A stretch of DNA of 64,000 nucleotides from Paenibacillus sp. LS1 (GTDB taxonomy: Bacteria > Bacillota > Bacilli > Paenibacillales > Paenibacillaceae): contig NZ_JAPDOE010000010.1 of NCBI RefSeq assembly GCF_026013365.1, positions 1-64,000 on the forward strand. The letters are read 5' to 3'. Made by a program: the position numbers and the translations under genes. Below are positions 20,701 through 28,282 of this stretch, in pieces. Below the pieces are notes generated by a model. That model was not told the DNA's origin, searched no databases, and saw only the letters and a list, made by a program, of their open reading frames with translations. Within the stretch, counting starts at the first letter, position 1. Each line of letters begins with the position of its first letter.

Positions 20701-20895
20701 TTCGTATCGGAGTTTGCCTTGAACCATGAGGTTCACGTAAGAGATCAACGTACAGGTGTATCGTACTCGTTCCAATTGGAGAAAAATCGTTCGGTTCTTT
20801 TTGCCACAGATGCTTCCGGAAAGCTGAATGGCGTGTATCGCCCGGATGAGGTTGAGGTTGTACAACAAGATGAAAGAGGTGGGATAACACGATGA
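17716..20895 (+). CDS. Clan GH-A-like glycoside hydrolase; candidate core beta-mannosidase
   Basis: Protein of 1059 residues with no signal peptide. An N-terminal region (about 1-250) resembles a class I amidotransferase-like fold, with HAPYFPKSAW and GGSLISVGGAPF. A (beta/alpha)8-type catalytic region spans about 375-720. DLINEPS gives a likely acid/base E513, and NLIQETG a likely nucleophile E679; the 166-residue spacing suits clan GH-A. A further beta-rich region ends the protein. I cannot assign the family with certainty: a GH5 or GH2 relationship is possible. All other enzymes needed to strip a high-mannose glycan are present except one for the Man-beta-1,4-GlcNAc bond, so a beta-mannosidase role is an inference from context. 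It overlaps both neighbours by ATGA and is tightly coupled. Confidence 0.75.
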   Translation: MSIQPNDQKLIIFADPAFPVDGAFPIPQAVNAWKAVEEITVVNAEELAEVLKTTAGEGCFVNLHAPYFPKSAWTEIAAYLHQGGSLISVGGAPFKRPVRYENGAWVVESEQTAYHQELYIHEALNVSSANVQSYTSSEQFPLLSGKEGIFEISDTWNLVPHTTKTSDLPHQMGSSGPMSTQIYPLLRGMSKDGRSIAAPVVLWENSRGTFVGSRWMFVHLPLTTKFWTQDGAAEIVKWAQFCAQGVTELSLKTNYASYEPDERAVLMLQGQILQRAGSRCTTSELWTFDITVEHEDGTSGKTEKVWSHRLEMELSGEQRFERILLPVSIESGLYRIVCRAQAPDGEVRTVRQGFWGQDEALLAEGEVITRSRDYFVKDGRPLPVVGMTYMTSDVARKFLFLPNADVWDRDMAQMAKAGINWIRTGIWTAYRNMMQVDGHMAEDVLRAIDAFILTAKRHGLQVTFTFFSFTPETWEGTNPYLDPQSVEAQKRFIRSIVSRHTHTTHVDWDLINEPSMFDPVRIFSAGPRSARDSYEQQAFIAWLEQRHQTIEALQEAWNMSPKQLPNFAAAVIPEPEEINFDVQDMHKAKKGTRWLDYCLFSMEMHNGWARELVGTIKDLVPDHLVTVGQDEALGAQRPSPFFYEREVDYTTVHSWWLNDDLIWDGIFAKTPHKPNLIQETGIMYVETPDGRAKRTEEELRGILERKYAYAFSTGGAGAVQWIWNTNFYMDNANESHIGALRADGTEKPEADVSYDFGRFMHGIRDLFEDRQLEDIAVVFPYSNDFSNRALAYDATTKLTRVMSYDLKLPFRALSEYHLEALEQQPPKLIIVPSPHNMDSDALYQLLTFAEKEGTSLLITGPLGLDAYWKTSDRADHIVGRRSLGNVQREELLNINGVNHRVTYGRRRIAEVAKETVLHGDNGTPDEVHVLPLGKGKLIWTPLPLELNGRDEPLAELYRYATEIAGIEQELEWISGGDVAGIYGRKLSFPKGNLYVFVSEFALNHEVHVRDQRTGVSYSFQLEKNRSVLFATDASGKLNGVYRPDEVEVVQQDERGGITR

Positions 20896-23675
20896 CCAAG
20901 AAAAAGAGAGCACATATTATTTCGCATACCCACTGGGATCGGGAATGGTATTTGCCGTATGAGAAGCATCATATGCGTCTTATTCAGCTCGTCGATTCAC
21001 TGTTGGATCAGCTTGATGAGGGATCGGACTATAAAAGCTTTTATTTGGATGGACAAACGATTATTATCGATGACTATCTTCAGGTTCGCCCGGAGCAGAA
21101 GGAACGACTGGAGAAGCATATCCGCAATGGACGGATCGTGATTGGTCCATGGTACATTTTGCAGGATGCGTTTCTGACGAGCGGAGAAGCCAATGTACGC
21201 AACATGCAGGTTGGGCACAAAGACGCAAAGCGTTACGGCACACCTTCGAAAATTGGTTACTTTCCCGATACATTCGGATTGGTTGGGCAGACTCCGCAAC
21301 TGATGCAGCAATCGGGCATAGATAATGTGTTCTTTGGACGTGGCGTGAAACCTACGGGCTTCAACAATACGGTATCGGATGCCGGATATGAATCAAGCTT
21401 CTCGGAGCTGATGTGGGAAGGGCCAGACGGATCGAAAGTGCTCGGCGTATTGTTCGCCAACTGGTATTCCAACGGGAATGAAGTTCCGGTAGATGAGGTT
21501 TCGGCTCGCAAGTTCTGGGAAACCAAGCTGGCAGACGCGGAAAAATATGCATCGACCAATGAGTTGCTGTACATGAACGGATGTGACCACCAGCCAATTC
21601 AGCGAGACCTGCCAGAGGCCATTCGTATGGCTGAGCAATTATATCCTGACATTGAGTTCGTTCACTCGAATTTTCCGGATTATCTGGAAGCTTTGAGAGC
21701 ATCGTCTGAACATGAGCTGTCCACGGTCAAAGGCGAATTGCGCAGCCAGCGTACCGATGGCTGGGGAACCCTGGTGAACACCGCCTCGGCTCGTGTGTAT
21801 CTGAAACAGATGAACCAGCTGGGCCAGACTATGCTGGAAAAAGTGGCTGAACCCCTGGCCTCCTACGCCTATCTGCTTGGACATGCCTATCCACATGATC
21901 AACTGACGTATGCCTGGAAAACGCTGATGCAAAATCACCCGCATGACAGCATCTGTGGATGCAGTGTGGATGAGGTGCACCGCGAGATGGTAACACGGTT
22001 TGATAAGAGCCGTCATGTAGCAGAGGCTTTAATTGAAGAGAGCACCAGCCAGATTGCTACAGCTGTTGATACCTCCATCTTTGAGCGTTACGGCGAAAAT
22101 GCCCGGCCTGTTGTGGTGTTTAATACAACGGGGTGGGAACGTAGCGGTGTAGTTCAGATGGAACTGGACGCGGCTCGGTTGTATTTCCGGGATGGATATA
22201 CATTGGAGGAAATGGCGGCACAGATGAAAGCCGTTGACCTGTCAGATCGCATACTGGTAGATGAAGATGGTAATCACATTCCATGTACGGTGGAGGATCT
22301 GGGTCTGCAATTTGGCTATGATCTGCCAGATGATCGCTTCCGTCAGCCGTATAGCTGTCGGCGCGTTCGTATTCGTTTTGAAACAGAGAATGTAGCTGCA
22401 TTTGGCCTGAAAACCTATGCATTGGTCAACTTTGCGGATGATGCTAAGAGTGGTACTCCGTCGAAAACGACTACGCTGTTGCGTGGTGAGCGTGGCATGG
22501 AAAATCAACATTTGATCGTCACGATTGCAGACAACGGTTCATTCACACTCACAGACAAACGAACAGGTCGGACTTACAAGGACCTTGGCGTGTACGAAAA
22601 TGTGGGTGATATCGGTAATGAATACATGTTCAAGCAACCAGAGAATGAAGTAGCATTGACAACACAAGCGCTTCAGGCTGAGATTCGAATCCTTGAGGAT
22701 ACATCATACTCTGCCTCGTTCGAAGTGATTCATCAATGGGAGATACCGGAGTCTGCGGATGAGATGCTGGATCAGGAACAGCGAGAACTGATTTATTATC
22801 CACATCGCAAAGCCCAGCGTTCAACGAAAATGATTCCGCTTCAGATCCGCACGGTTGTATCGCTTAGTCGTAGTGGAAAAGGCGTGCAAATAGAAACAAC
22901 CTTCAACAATCAGGCGAAGGATCATCGGGTGCGCGTCCTTTTCCCAACGGATCTCGTATCTGCTGTTCATCATGTGGATTCCATGTTCGAAATTGCAACA
23001 CGTAATAACAATCCTGCACCGGAGTGGCAAAATCCAAGCAATACACAGCATCAACAGAATTTTGTGGATGTGAGTGAAAAGGACGCCGGATTGGTCGTTG
23101 CCAATCTGGGTCTGAATGAATATGAAGTCCTTCAGGATGGGCGCAACACCATCGCCGTTACGCTGCTTCGTTCTGTAGGCGAACTTGGAGATTGGGGCTT
23201 GTTCCCGACACCTGAAGCACAATGCCTTGGTGAACATACATTTAAAATCGAGATCATTCCCCACGATGGCAATGGTGCAGCATCAGGTGCATATATCGAG
23301 GCCTATCAGTTCCAGGTTCCTTGGACGCTGGCACAAACCGAAGTACACACGGGTTATCTGACACCTAACAACACACCGTTTGCATGGCAAGGAGACGGCT
23401 TGGCTTTTTCTTCACTCAAGGTGAATGAAGATTCCGGTGATGTGATGCTCCGCTGGTTCAATATGACCACCGAATCTGCTACGTTGAAGCTTGCTGCTTC
23501 GCAAGCGAATGCACAGTCATTCGAAACGGCGTACAAGAGCAACATCCTGGAGGAAGAGGGCGAAATACTTCATCTCAACAGCATAGAAGAGGCATCAACA
23601 TTATCATTTGCCAGCAAGGAATGGAACATACAGACAGGTTCATGCGAGATCGTTACTGTCGGCTTGCGCCGCTAA
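20892..23675 (+). CDS. GH38 alpha-mannosidase, MngB type
   Basis: Second alpha-mannosidase, 927 residues, without signal peptide. The N-terminus carries the metal motif HIISHTHWDREWYLPYE (H12, H14, D16) within the first 20 residues, as in MngB-like enzymes. The nucleophile is D126 in YFPDTFGLVGQTP, and NHPHDSICGCS supplies further conserved residues. It overlaps the preceding gene by 4 bp and ends the operon. Compared with the large GH38 upstream it lacks the 240-residue N-terminal domain, so the two probably act on different linkages or chain ends. Confidence 0.93.
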   Translation: MTKKKRAHIISHTHWDREWYLPYEKHHMRLIQLVDSLLDQLDEGSDYKSFYLDGQTIIIDDYLQVRPEQKERLEKHIRNGRIVIGPWYILQDAFLTSGEANVRNMQVGHKDAKRYGTPSKIGYFPDTFGLVGQTPQLMQQSGIDNVFFGRGVKPTGFNNTVSDAGYESSFSELMWEGPDGSKVLGVLFANWYSNGNEVPVDEVSARKFWETKLADAEKYASTNELLYMNGCDHQPIQRDLPEAIRMAEQLYPDIEFVHSNFPDYLEALRASSEHELSTVKGELRSQRTDGWGTLVNTASARVYLKQMNQLGQTMLEKVAEPLASYAYLLGHAYPHDQLTYAWKTLMQNHPHDSICGCSVDEVHREMVTRFDKSRHVAEALIEESTSQIATAVDTSIFERYGENARPVVVFNTTGWERSGVVQMELDAARLYFRDGYTLEEMAAQMKAVDLSDRILVDEDGNHIPCTVEDLGLQFGYDLPDDRFRQPYSCRRVRIRFETENVAAFGLKTYALVNFADDAKSGTPSKTTTLLRGERGMENQHLIVTIADNGSFTLTDKRTGRTYKDLGVYENVGDIGNEYMFKQPENEVALTTQALQAEIRILEDTSYSASFEVIHQWEIPESADEMLDQEQRELIYYPHRKAQRSTKMIPLQIRTVVSLSRSGKGVQIETTFNNQAKDHRVRVLFPTDLVSAVHHVDSMFEIATRNNNPAPEWQNPSNTQHQQNFVDVSEKDAGLVVANLGLNEYEVLQDGRNTIAVTLLRSVGELGDWGLFPTPEAQCLGEHTFKIEIIPHDGNGAASGAYIEAYQFQVPWTLAQTEVHTGYLTPNNTPFAWQGDGLAFSSLKVNEDSGDVMLRWFNMTTESATLKLAASQANAQSFETAYKSNILEEEGEILHLNSIEEASTLSFASKEWNIQTGSCEIVTVGLRR

Positions 23676-23684
23676 AAAGAAGTT

Positions 23685-23752
23685 GTTCAAAAAGTCCGCT
23701 TTTGTCTAGCTTCCCTCCATCTTCTCGGTACTGAAAAACAGACTTTTTGAAC
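23685..23752. repeat. 12-bp inverted repeat after the mannosidase operon
   Basis: GTTCAAAAAGTC and GACTTTTTGAAC are perfect complements 44 nt apart, starting 9 nt after the stop codon. It may end the operon, although the arms are AT-rich and the loop is long. It also has the look of a small insertion-sequence remnant. Confidence 0.55.
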
Positions 23753-23864
23753 ACGCACTAAAAGGTACAGCACTGCAAGTGTACTATAAACTAGGCATTA
23801 CGCTCGGTGGTGGAAGGGTTACGCTATTTACCAGATGTATCAGTTGAGTTATTGGTTGTTTTTC

Positions 23865-23951
23865 TATAGAATGAACAGTAGAATTGCAAATAATCGAAAG
23901 TTCCTATGCCATCAAGTTGGCCATGGGTACACTTCAATTGTTCATTCTATA
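23865..23951 (+). promoter_or_regulatory. 13-bp inverted repeat upstream of dnaI
   Basis: TATAGAATGAACA is perfectly repeated in inverse as TGTTCATTCTATA with 61 nt between. The right arm ends 10 nt before the AAGGGGG ribosome site of dnaI. It could form a leader stem-loop or two operator half-sites. Confidence 0.5.
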
Positions 23952-23977
23952 TTGAAACATTAAGGGGGCTTGAAGCC

Positions 23978-24928
23978 ATGGAATCCTTGGGAGGACTGCT
24001 TCAGCAGCTGAACCCTGCCTTTCGTGAGCAATCGCGGCGGATTGCGGCGGAGTTGATGGAAAATCCGTACGTACGCGAATTCCGCGCAGGTCATCCTGAA
24101 CTGCAAGATGCACAGCTCATGACCGATCTGAGCAAGCTGTTTCAGTACGCCAAAGACTCAAAGAACTGTGCGAATTGTCCGGGACTCGACAACTGTCCTA
24201 ACGATTTTCAGGGCCACTTTTGCAAACTGGAAGTAGAACATTTTAACGGTAAACCCGAAATCATAGATATAAAAGCACCTTGTTCCAAACATACCGCCCG
24301 GCAAAATGAACATATCATTAAGCAACGAATTCGCAGTTTCTATGTGGACGAGCGTGCGCTCAGTGCCGGATACAACGATGTGGAGATTATGGGCAAGGAT
24401 CGGATGCGTGCTCCGGCTGTGAATCAGGTGCTTCGGTATATTAGCGAGACCAAGGAGAACGGATTATCTCCGCAAGGACTGTTCCTGGAAGGGACATTCG
24501 GGACAGGCAAGACGTTCCTGATGTGTTATCTGCTGCATGAACTGGCGGTTGCAGGTCACACGGGTGTCATTATCTATATGCCTGACTTTGTGGAGGATTT
24601 GAAATCCATGATCAGTGAAGGGCAGAAGCTGAAGGAAATGACGGATATTCTGAAAAGTTGTGATCTGCTCATCTTTGATGATATCGGGGCCGAGAATCTG
24701 AACCCTTGGGTTCGAGATCATGTGATGGGGTCCATTCTGAACTATCGGATGAATCGCAAACCCACGTTCTATACGTCCAATTACAATCTGGATGGGCTTG
24801 AAAAACACCTTAGCTTCACCAACCGGGACGGCGAGGAAATGAATAAAGGCCAGCGTCTAATGGACCGGATTCGTCCATTCGTGGATGTTATCTCCGTTCG
24901 GGGTGAGAATCAGCGCGGCAAACGTTGA
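23978..24928 (+). CDS. dnaI: Primosomal protein DnaI, helicase loader
   Basis: AAA+ loader that helps place the replicative helicase on DNA at initiation and restart, 316 residues. The N-terminal domain carries a Cys cluster (CANCPGLDNCPNDFQGHFC) that fits its zinc-binding module. The ATPase has Walker A GTFGTGKT and Walker B LLIFDDIG, then a sensor region YTSNYNLDGL. The ATG with AAGGGGG 9 nt upstream was chosen; 24 upstream in-frame codons overlap the inverted repeat and lack a site. In Bacillus subtilis dnaI follows dnaB; here the upstream neighbour is the mannosidase operon and no dnaB-like gene is present in the window. Confidence 0.93.
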   Translation: MESLGGLLQQLNPAFREQSRRIAAELMENPYVREFRAGHPELQDAQLMTDLSKLFQYAKDSKNCANCPGLDNCPNDFQGHFCKLEVEHFNGKPEIIDIKAPCSKHTARQNEHIIKQRIRSFYVDERALSAGYNDVEIMGKDRMRAPAVNQVLRYISETKENGLSPQGLFLEGTFGTGKTFLMCYLLHELAVAGHTGVIIYMPDFVEDLKSMISEGQKLKEMTDILKSCDLLIFDDIGAENLNPWVRDHVMGSILNYRMNRKPTFYTSNYNLDGLEKHLSFTNRDGEEMNKGQRLMDRIRPFVDVISVRGENQRGKR

Positions 24929-25044
24929 CTCTACCGACTTAAATGAACGAAATGGTTCCGGAAACGGTTAATTTTCAAATGAACGGTGGAGCTTTTGATT
25001 TAGAAGCTGAGCTGATTGCAATCAAGCTCTAAAGTAGTCCCAAA

Positions 25045-25084
25045 AAAAGCCTGGATTTCGCATTGTCGCGAAAACCGGGCTTTT
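25045..25084. terminator. Bidirectional terminator between dnaI and the YqzM-like gene
   Basis: AAAAGCCTGG pairs with CCGGGCTTTT, continued inward by TTTCGC/GCGAAA. A-rich and T-rich flanks allow it to serve both converging genes. Confidence 0.85.
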
Positions 25085-25109
25085 CTGGTCCTGCGTGAGC
25101 CTGAGTATC

Positions 25110-25265
25110 TTATTCGGTGATGAATTTGAAGATAACCATACCGAAAAAGATCACTGTCATCAGGCCACCCATGCCGGCAACACCCACGATCAGATCAAAC
25201 AGATCGTTGCGGGGTTCCTCGTTCACATGTTCACGCGGGTCGCTGATCCGCACATTTGCGTCCAT
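25110..25265 (-). CDS. YqzM-like small membrane protein
   Basis: A 51-residue protein. The polar N-terminus contains EEPRNDLFD and is followed by one or two hydrophobic stretches (LIVGVAGMGGL, VIFFGMVIFKFI). The RND-x-x-D block followed by a membrane helix resembles the YqzM family of small Firmicute proteins of unknown function. A perfect TAAGGAGGC site lies 6 nt before the ATG. It converges on dnaI and is divergent from trxA. The coding call is firm because of the site and codon pattern; the family name is moderately supported. Confidence 0.75.
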   Translation of the reverse strand: MDANVRISDPREHVNEEPRNDLFDLIVGVAGMGGLMTVIFFGMVIFKFITE

Positions 25266-25435
25266 GTTATTGCCTCCTTATGGGGAATGACAGCTTGCCC
25301 GTATGGGGGCTGAAACCCGGAGTAATTTTAGTATACTTGGAAAAGAAAGCGTTTGTAAAGATTTTGCAGTTGGCTTGCCATATCATGCAATTGTGAAGAT
25401 TTGATGTTGGGTAGATGAACATTGAAGTCGTTCAA

Positions 25436-25465
25436 TTCACAAGTTTGATATACCTGTGTTATACT
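25436..25465 (+). promoter_or_regulatory. Possible sigma-A promoter of trxA
   Basis: TTCACA and TATACT are separated by 18 nt, 66 nt before the trxA start. The -35 box is a partial match, so this is tentative. Confidence 0.4.
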
Positions 25466-25530
25466 GGAAGTGTCGTTCACGACGTTACAGGTTAAAATAA
25501 ACCGTAAGTATATATAAGGAGGACAATTTC

Positions 25531-25848
25531 ATGGCTATTGTTAACGTATCCGATCAATCCTTCAACGCTGAAGTAGAAGGCGAAGGAACGGTTCTTGTTG
25601 ATTTCTGGGCGCCTTGGTGTGGTCCTTGTAAAATGCTCGCTCCAATTCTGGAAGAGCTGTCCACAGAAGTTGGCGATGCAGTGAAAATTGCTAAAGTTAA
25701 CGTGGATGAAAACCCGGAATCTGCTTCCCGCTTCGGCGTAATGAGCATTCCAACATTGATCTTCTTCAAAGACGGTCAACCCGTAGATAAAGTGGTTGGT
25801 CTGAACTCGAAAGATGCGCTCAAAGGCATCATTGCAAAACACCAATAA
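25531..25848 (+). CDS. trxA: Thioredoxin
   Basis: Cytoplasmic disulfide reductase of 105 residues, the usual length. The active site is WAPWCGPCKM with C30 and C33. The cis-proline loop is present in MSIPTLIFFKDGQ. AAGGAGG lies 9-10 nt before the ATG. It is monocistronic here, with its own upstream region and a structured element before the next gene, uvrC. Confidence 0.97.
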   Translation: MAIVNVSDQSFNAEVEGEGTVLVDFWAPWCGPCKMLAPILEELSTEVGDAVKIAKVNVDENPESASRFGVMSIPTLIFFKDGQPVDKVVGLNSKDALKGIIAKHQ

Positions 25849-25961
25849 TTTACCAGGCTTACACATACGCCTCCGGTTTACATGCCGGGGGCGTTTTGCG
25901 TCGAATACCTTTATATAGGACAATATAAAGTATACTATTTATATAAAATGAAACTTGAAAT

Positions 25962-26148
25962 TTACATGATAACGGAGAGAACAGAAATGAGCTGTAGAAG
26001 CGAAGTGTTCGCCTAAAAGCTTTCTGAAAGAAAGCTACATCGGAAGCGTAGGCTATCACCGGATTTTCCCCTTTAAAAAAGGGAATCGAAAAGATCTGGG
26101 GATAACAGCGATCGAAAGATCATTCTGTCATCGGAGTCGCTCATGTAA
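25962..26148 (+). repeat. Dispersed structured element, copy 3
   Basis: Third copy, in the leader of uvrC, ending 22 nt before its GGAAGGAGGA site. End arms are TTACATG/CATGTAA. In the core, ACAGAAaTGA pairs with TCATTCTGT; compared with copy 2 the TAA/TTA pairs have become TGA/TCA, a compensatory change. It carries an extra internal hairpin, AGCTTTC/GAAAGCT, inserted at the GCGAA/TTCGC position, showing that this arm tolerates insertions. Confidence 0.88.
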
Positions 26149-26191
26149 GGTGAGGATTTCAGCTTTTTCGGGAAGGAGGATTCACCGAATT

Positions 26192-28282
26192 ATGGACCAA
26201 TTCATCAATGATCTGCAGGATCAGGAGAAGGCACTGGAGCAGATTCGCCACAAGCTCGCTTTGCTACCGGATATGTCTGGTTGTTACCTGATGAAAAACA
26301 GTGAAGGCACCATTATCTATGTAGGTAAGGCCAAGGTGTTGAAGAACCGCGTACGCTCTTATTTTATCGGCAGTCATAACGGAAAGACCCAGCGTCTGGT
26401 GTCCGAAATCCGTGATTTCGAATATATCGTGACAGGCAGTAACATGGAAGCACTCATTCTGGAGTGTAACCTGATCAAGAAACATATGCCGCGTTACAAC
26501 GTCTTGCTCAAGGATGACAAGACATTTCCGTATCTTAAAATTACGAATGAAAAGCACCCCCGGTTGGAAGTTACCCGGCGCGTGCTGAAAGATAAAGCCA
26601 AATACTTCGGACCTTATCCGAACTCGTATGCAGCACATCAAACCAAAAAACTGCTCGACCGTATGTATCCACTGCGTAAATGCGGTGTAATGCCCAAAGA
26701 AGTGTGCCTGTATTTTCACATGGGACAGTGTCTTGCTCCTTGTGTGCAGGAAGTGGAGAAGGAACAGTATGATCATATTTCGCAAGAAATCGGTTCCTTT
26801 CTGAGCGGTGGGCATGAAGAGATCAAGAAGGATTTGCAGCGTAAGATGCAAGAAGCTGCGGAGGACCTTTATTTTGAACGTGCCAAGGAATTGCGTGACC
26901 AGGTGATCGCCATTGATGCAATGATGGAAAAGCAGAAAATTACGATGGCCGATGCCAGAGACCGTGATGTATTTGGTTTTGCCATTGATAAAGGCTGGAT
27001 GTGTGTCCAGATTCTATATATGCGTCAGGGTAAAATGATCGAACGCCATGTCTCCACCTTCCCGTTTTATGGTGAGGCGTACAGTGACTTTATCTCCTAC
27101 GTCACACAGTATTACAGTGATAATCCGGCATTGCCACAAGAGATTTTATTGCCGGAAATGCCCAAAGATATGGTAACGGGTGACGACAGTACGGATACGG
27201 TATCTGATGATGATGGAGCAGTACCTGCCGCAGTTACGGTGGAGTTCGAACAGACGGGACAAGTGGAAAAAAGTACCCCTTCCCAACCACTGGTTGCTGA
27301 GACTCGTGCAGCATATGGAGAGAATTCCGCTGAGGCAGAAGGTGAACAATCTGCGATGATGCAAGAGGACGCCACCACAACGGATACAGCTGCATCAGCT
27401 GAGAAACTCCCTGCAGGGCTGGAAGACCCAACCCAGGTTGCTGCTGCGTTACAGGAGTGGTTGGAGATCAAAGTGCTCATTCCACAACGTGGATTAAAAC
27501 GGCAGATGATCACCATGGCCGTGGATAATGCACGGGTGGCACTGGAAGAGAAGTTCCGTCTGATTGAGCGAAATGAAGAACGGACATCCAAAGCTGCCGA
27601 AGGACTGGGACGCTTTATTGGACTGGATCAGCTTCGCCGAATTGAAGCGTTCGATAACTCGAACATTCAGGGAACGAACCCGGTATCTGCCATGATTGTA
27701 TTTACGGATGGTAAACCCGATAAGAAGGAATATCGGAAGTACAAGGTCCGTTCGGTTGAAGGACCGGATGATTATGAAACGATGAGAGAAGTCATCCGTC
27801 GCCGTTATGAGCGGGTATTGAAAGAAAACCTGACCCAGCCTGACCTGATTGTGGTCGATGGTGGTAAAGGACAGATCTCGGCTGCGGTCGATATTTTGGA
27901 AAATGAGTTGGGGCTGTTTATTCCGGTATGCGGTCTGGTGAAGGATGCGAAGCATAAGACTTCACAGTTAATGATCGGTAATCCACCTGAAGTCATCTCC
28001 CTGCCTCGGGATAGTCAGGAATTCTACCTGTTGCAGCGGATACAGGAAGAGGTTCACCGTTTCGCTATCTCGTTCCACCGTGAACAGCGTGGCAAATCGA
28101 TGGTGACGTCACGTTTGGATGCCATTCCGGGGATCGGAGAGAAGCGTCGTAAGCTGCTTTTGAAGCATTTTGGCTCTTTGCGCAAAATAAAAGAGGCCAG
28201 CGTCGAAGACTTCCGGCCTCTATCTATTGGTGACAAGCTAGCGAATCAGATTATTGTAGCACTTCGGGATGAGGAGTCGTAA
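26192..28282 (+). CDS. uvrC: Excinuclease ABC subunit C
   Basis: Nuclease of nucleotide excision repair that makes both incisions around a lesion, 696 residues. Domains in order: GIY-YIG (GCYLMKN, IIYVGKAK), the Cys-bearing region, UVR domain (DLYFERAKELRDQ, about 210-240), RNase H-like endonuclease (IEAFDNSNIQGTN, VVDGGKGQ) and the C-terminal helix-hairpin-helix pair (IPGIGEKRRKLLLKHF). The family is usually near 600 residues; about 85 extra residues rich in Asp, Ala, Thr, Glu and Gln sit at roughly 325-410, just after EILLPEMP. The ATG with GGAAGGAGGA upstream was chosen. The 3' end overlaps the convergent membrane-protease gene by 32 bp. Confidence 0.96.
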   Translation: MDQFINDLQDQEKALEQIRHKLALLPDMSGCYLMKNSEGTIIYVGKAKVLKNRVRSYFIGSHNGKTQRLVSEIRDFEYIVTGSNMEALILECNLIKKHMPRYNVLLKDDKTFPYLKITNEKHPRLEVTRRVLKDKAKYFGPYPNSYAAHQTKKLLDRMYPLRKCGVMPKEVCLYFHMGQCLAPCVQEVEKEQYDHISQEIGSFLSGGHEEIKKDLQRKMQEAAEDLYFERAKELRDQVIAIDAMMEKQKITMADARDRDVFGFAIDKGWMCVQILYMRQGKMIERHVSTFPFYGEAYSDFISYVTQYYSDNPALPQEILLPEMPKDMVTGDDSTDTVSDDDGAVPAAVTVEFEQTGQVEKSTPSQPLVAETRAAYGENSAEAEGEQSAMMQEDATTTDTAASAEKLPAGLEDPTQVAAALQEWLEIKVLIPQRGLKRQMITMAVDNARVALEEKFRLIERNEERTSKAAEGLGRFIGLDQLRRIEAFDNSNIQGTNPVSAMIVFTDGKPDKKEYRKYKVRSVEGPDDYETMREVIRRRYERVLKENLTQPDLIVVDGGKGQISAAVDILENELGLFIPVCGLVKDAKHKTSQLMIGNPPEVISLPRDSQEFYLLQRIQEEVHRFAISFHREQRGKSMVTSRLDAIPGIGEKRRKLLLKHFGSLRKIKEASVEDFRPLSIGDKLANQIIVALRDEES

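Noticed and set aside
24943..25032. A 29-codon open frame just after dnaI
   Set aside because: No Shine-Dalgarno sequence before the ATG and no family resemblance; it runs up to the terminator and is probably chance.
25340..25360. cre-like AGAAAGCGTTTGTA upstream of trxA
   Set aside because: Two or more consensus positions are wrong, including the first base, and thioredoxin is not an expected target.
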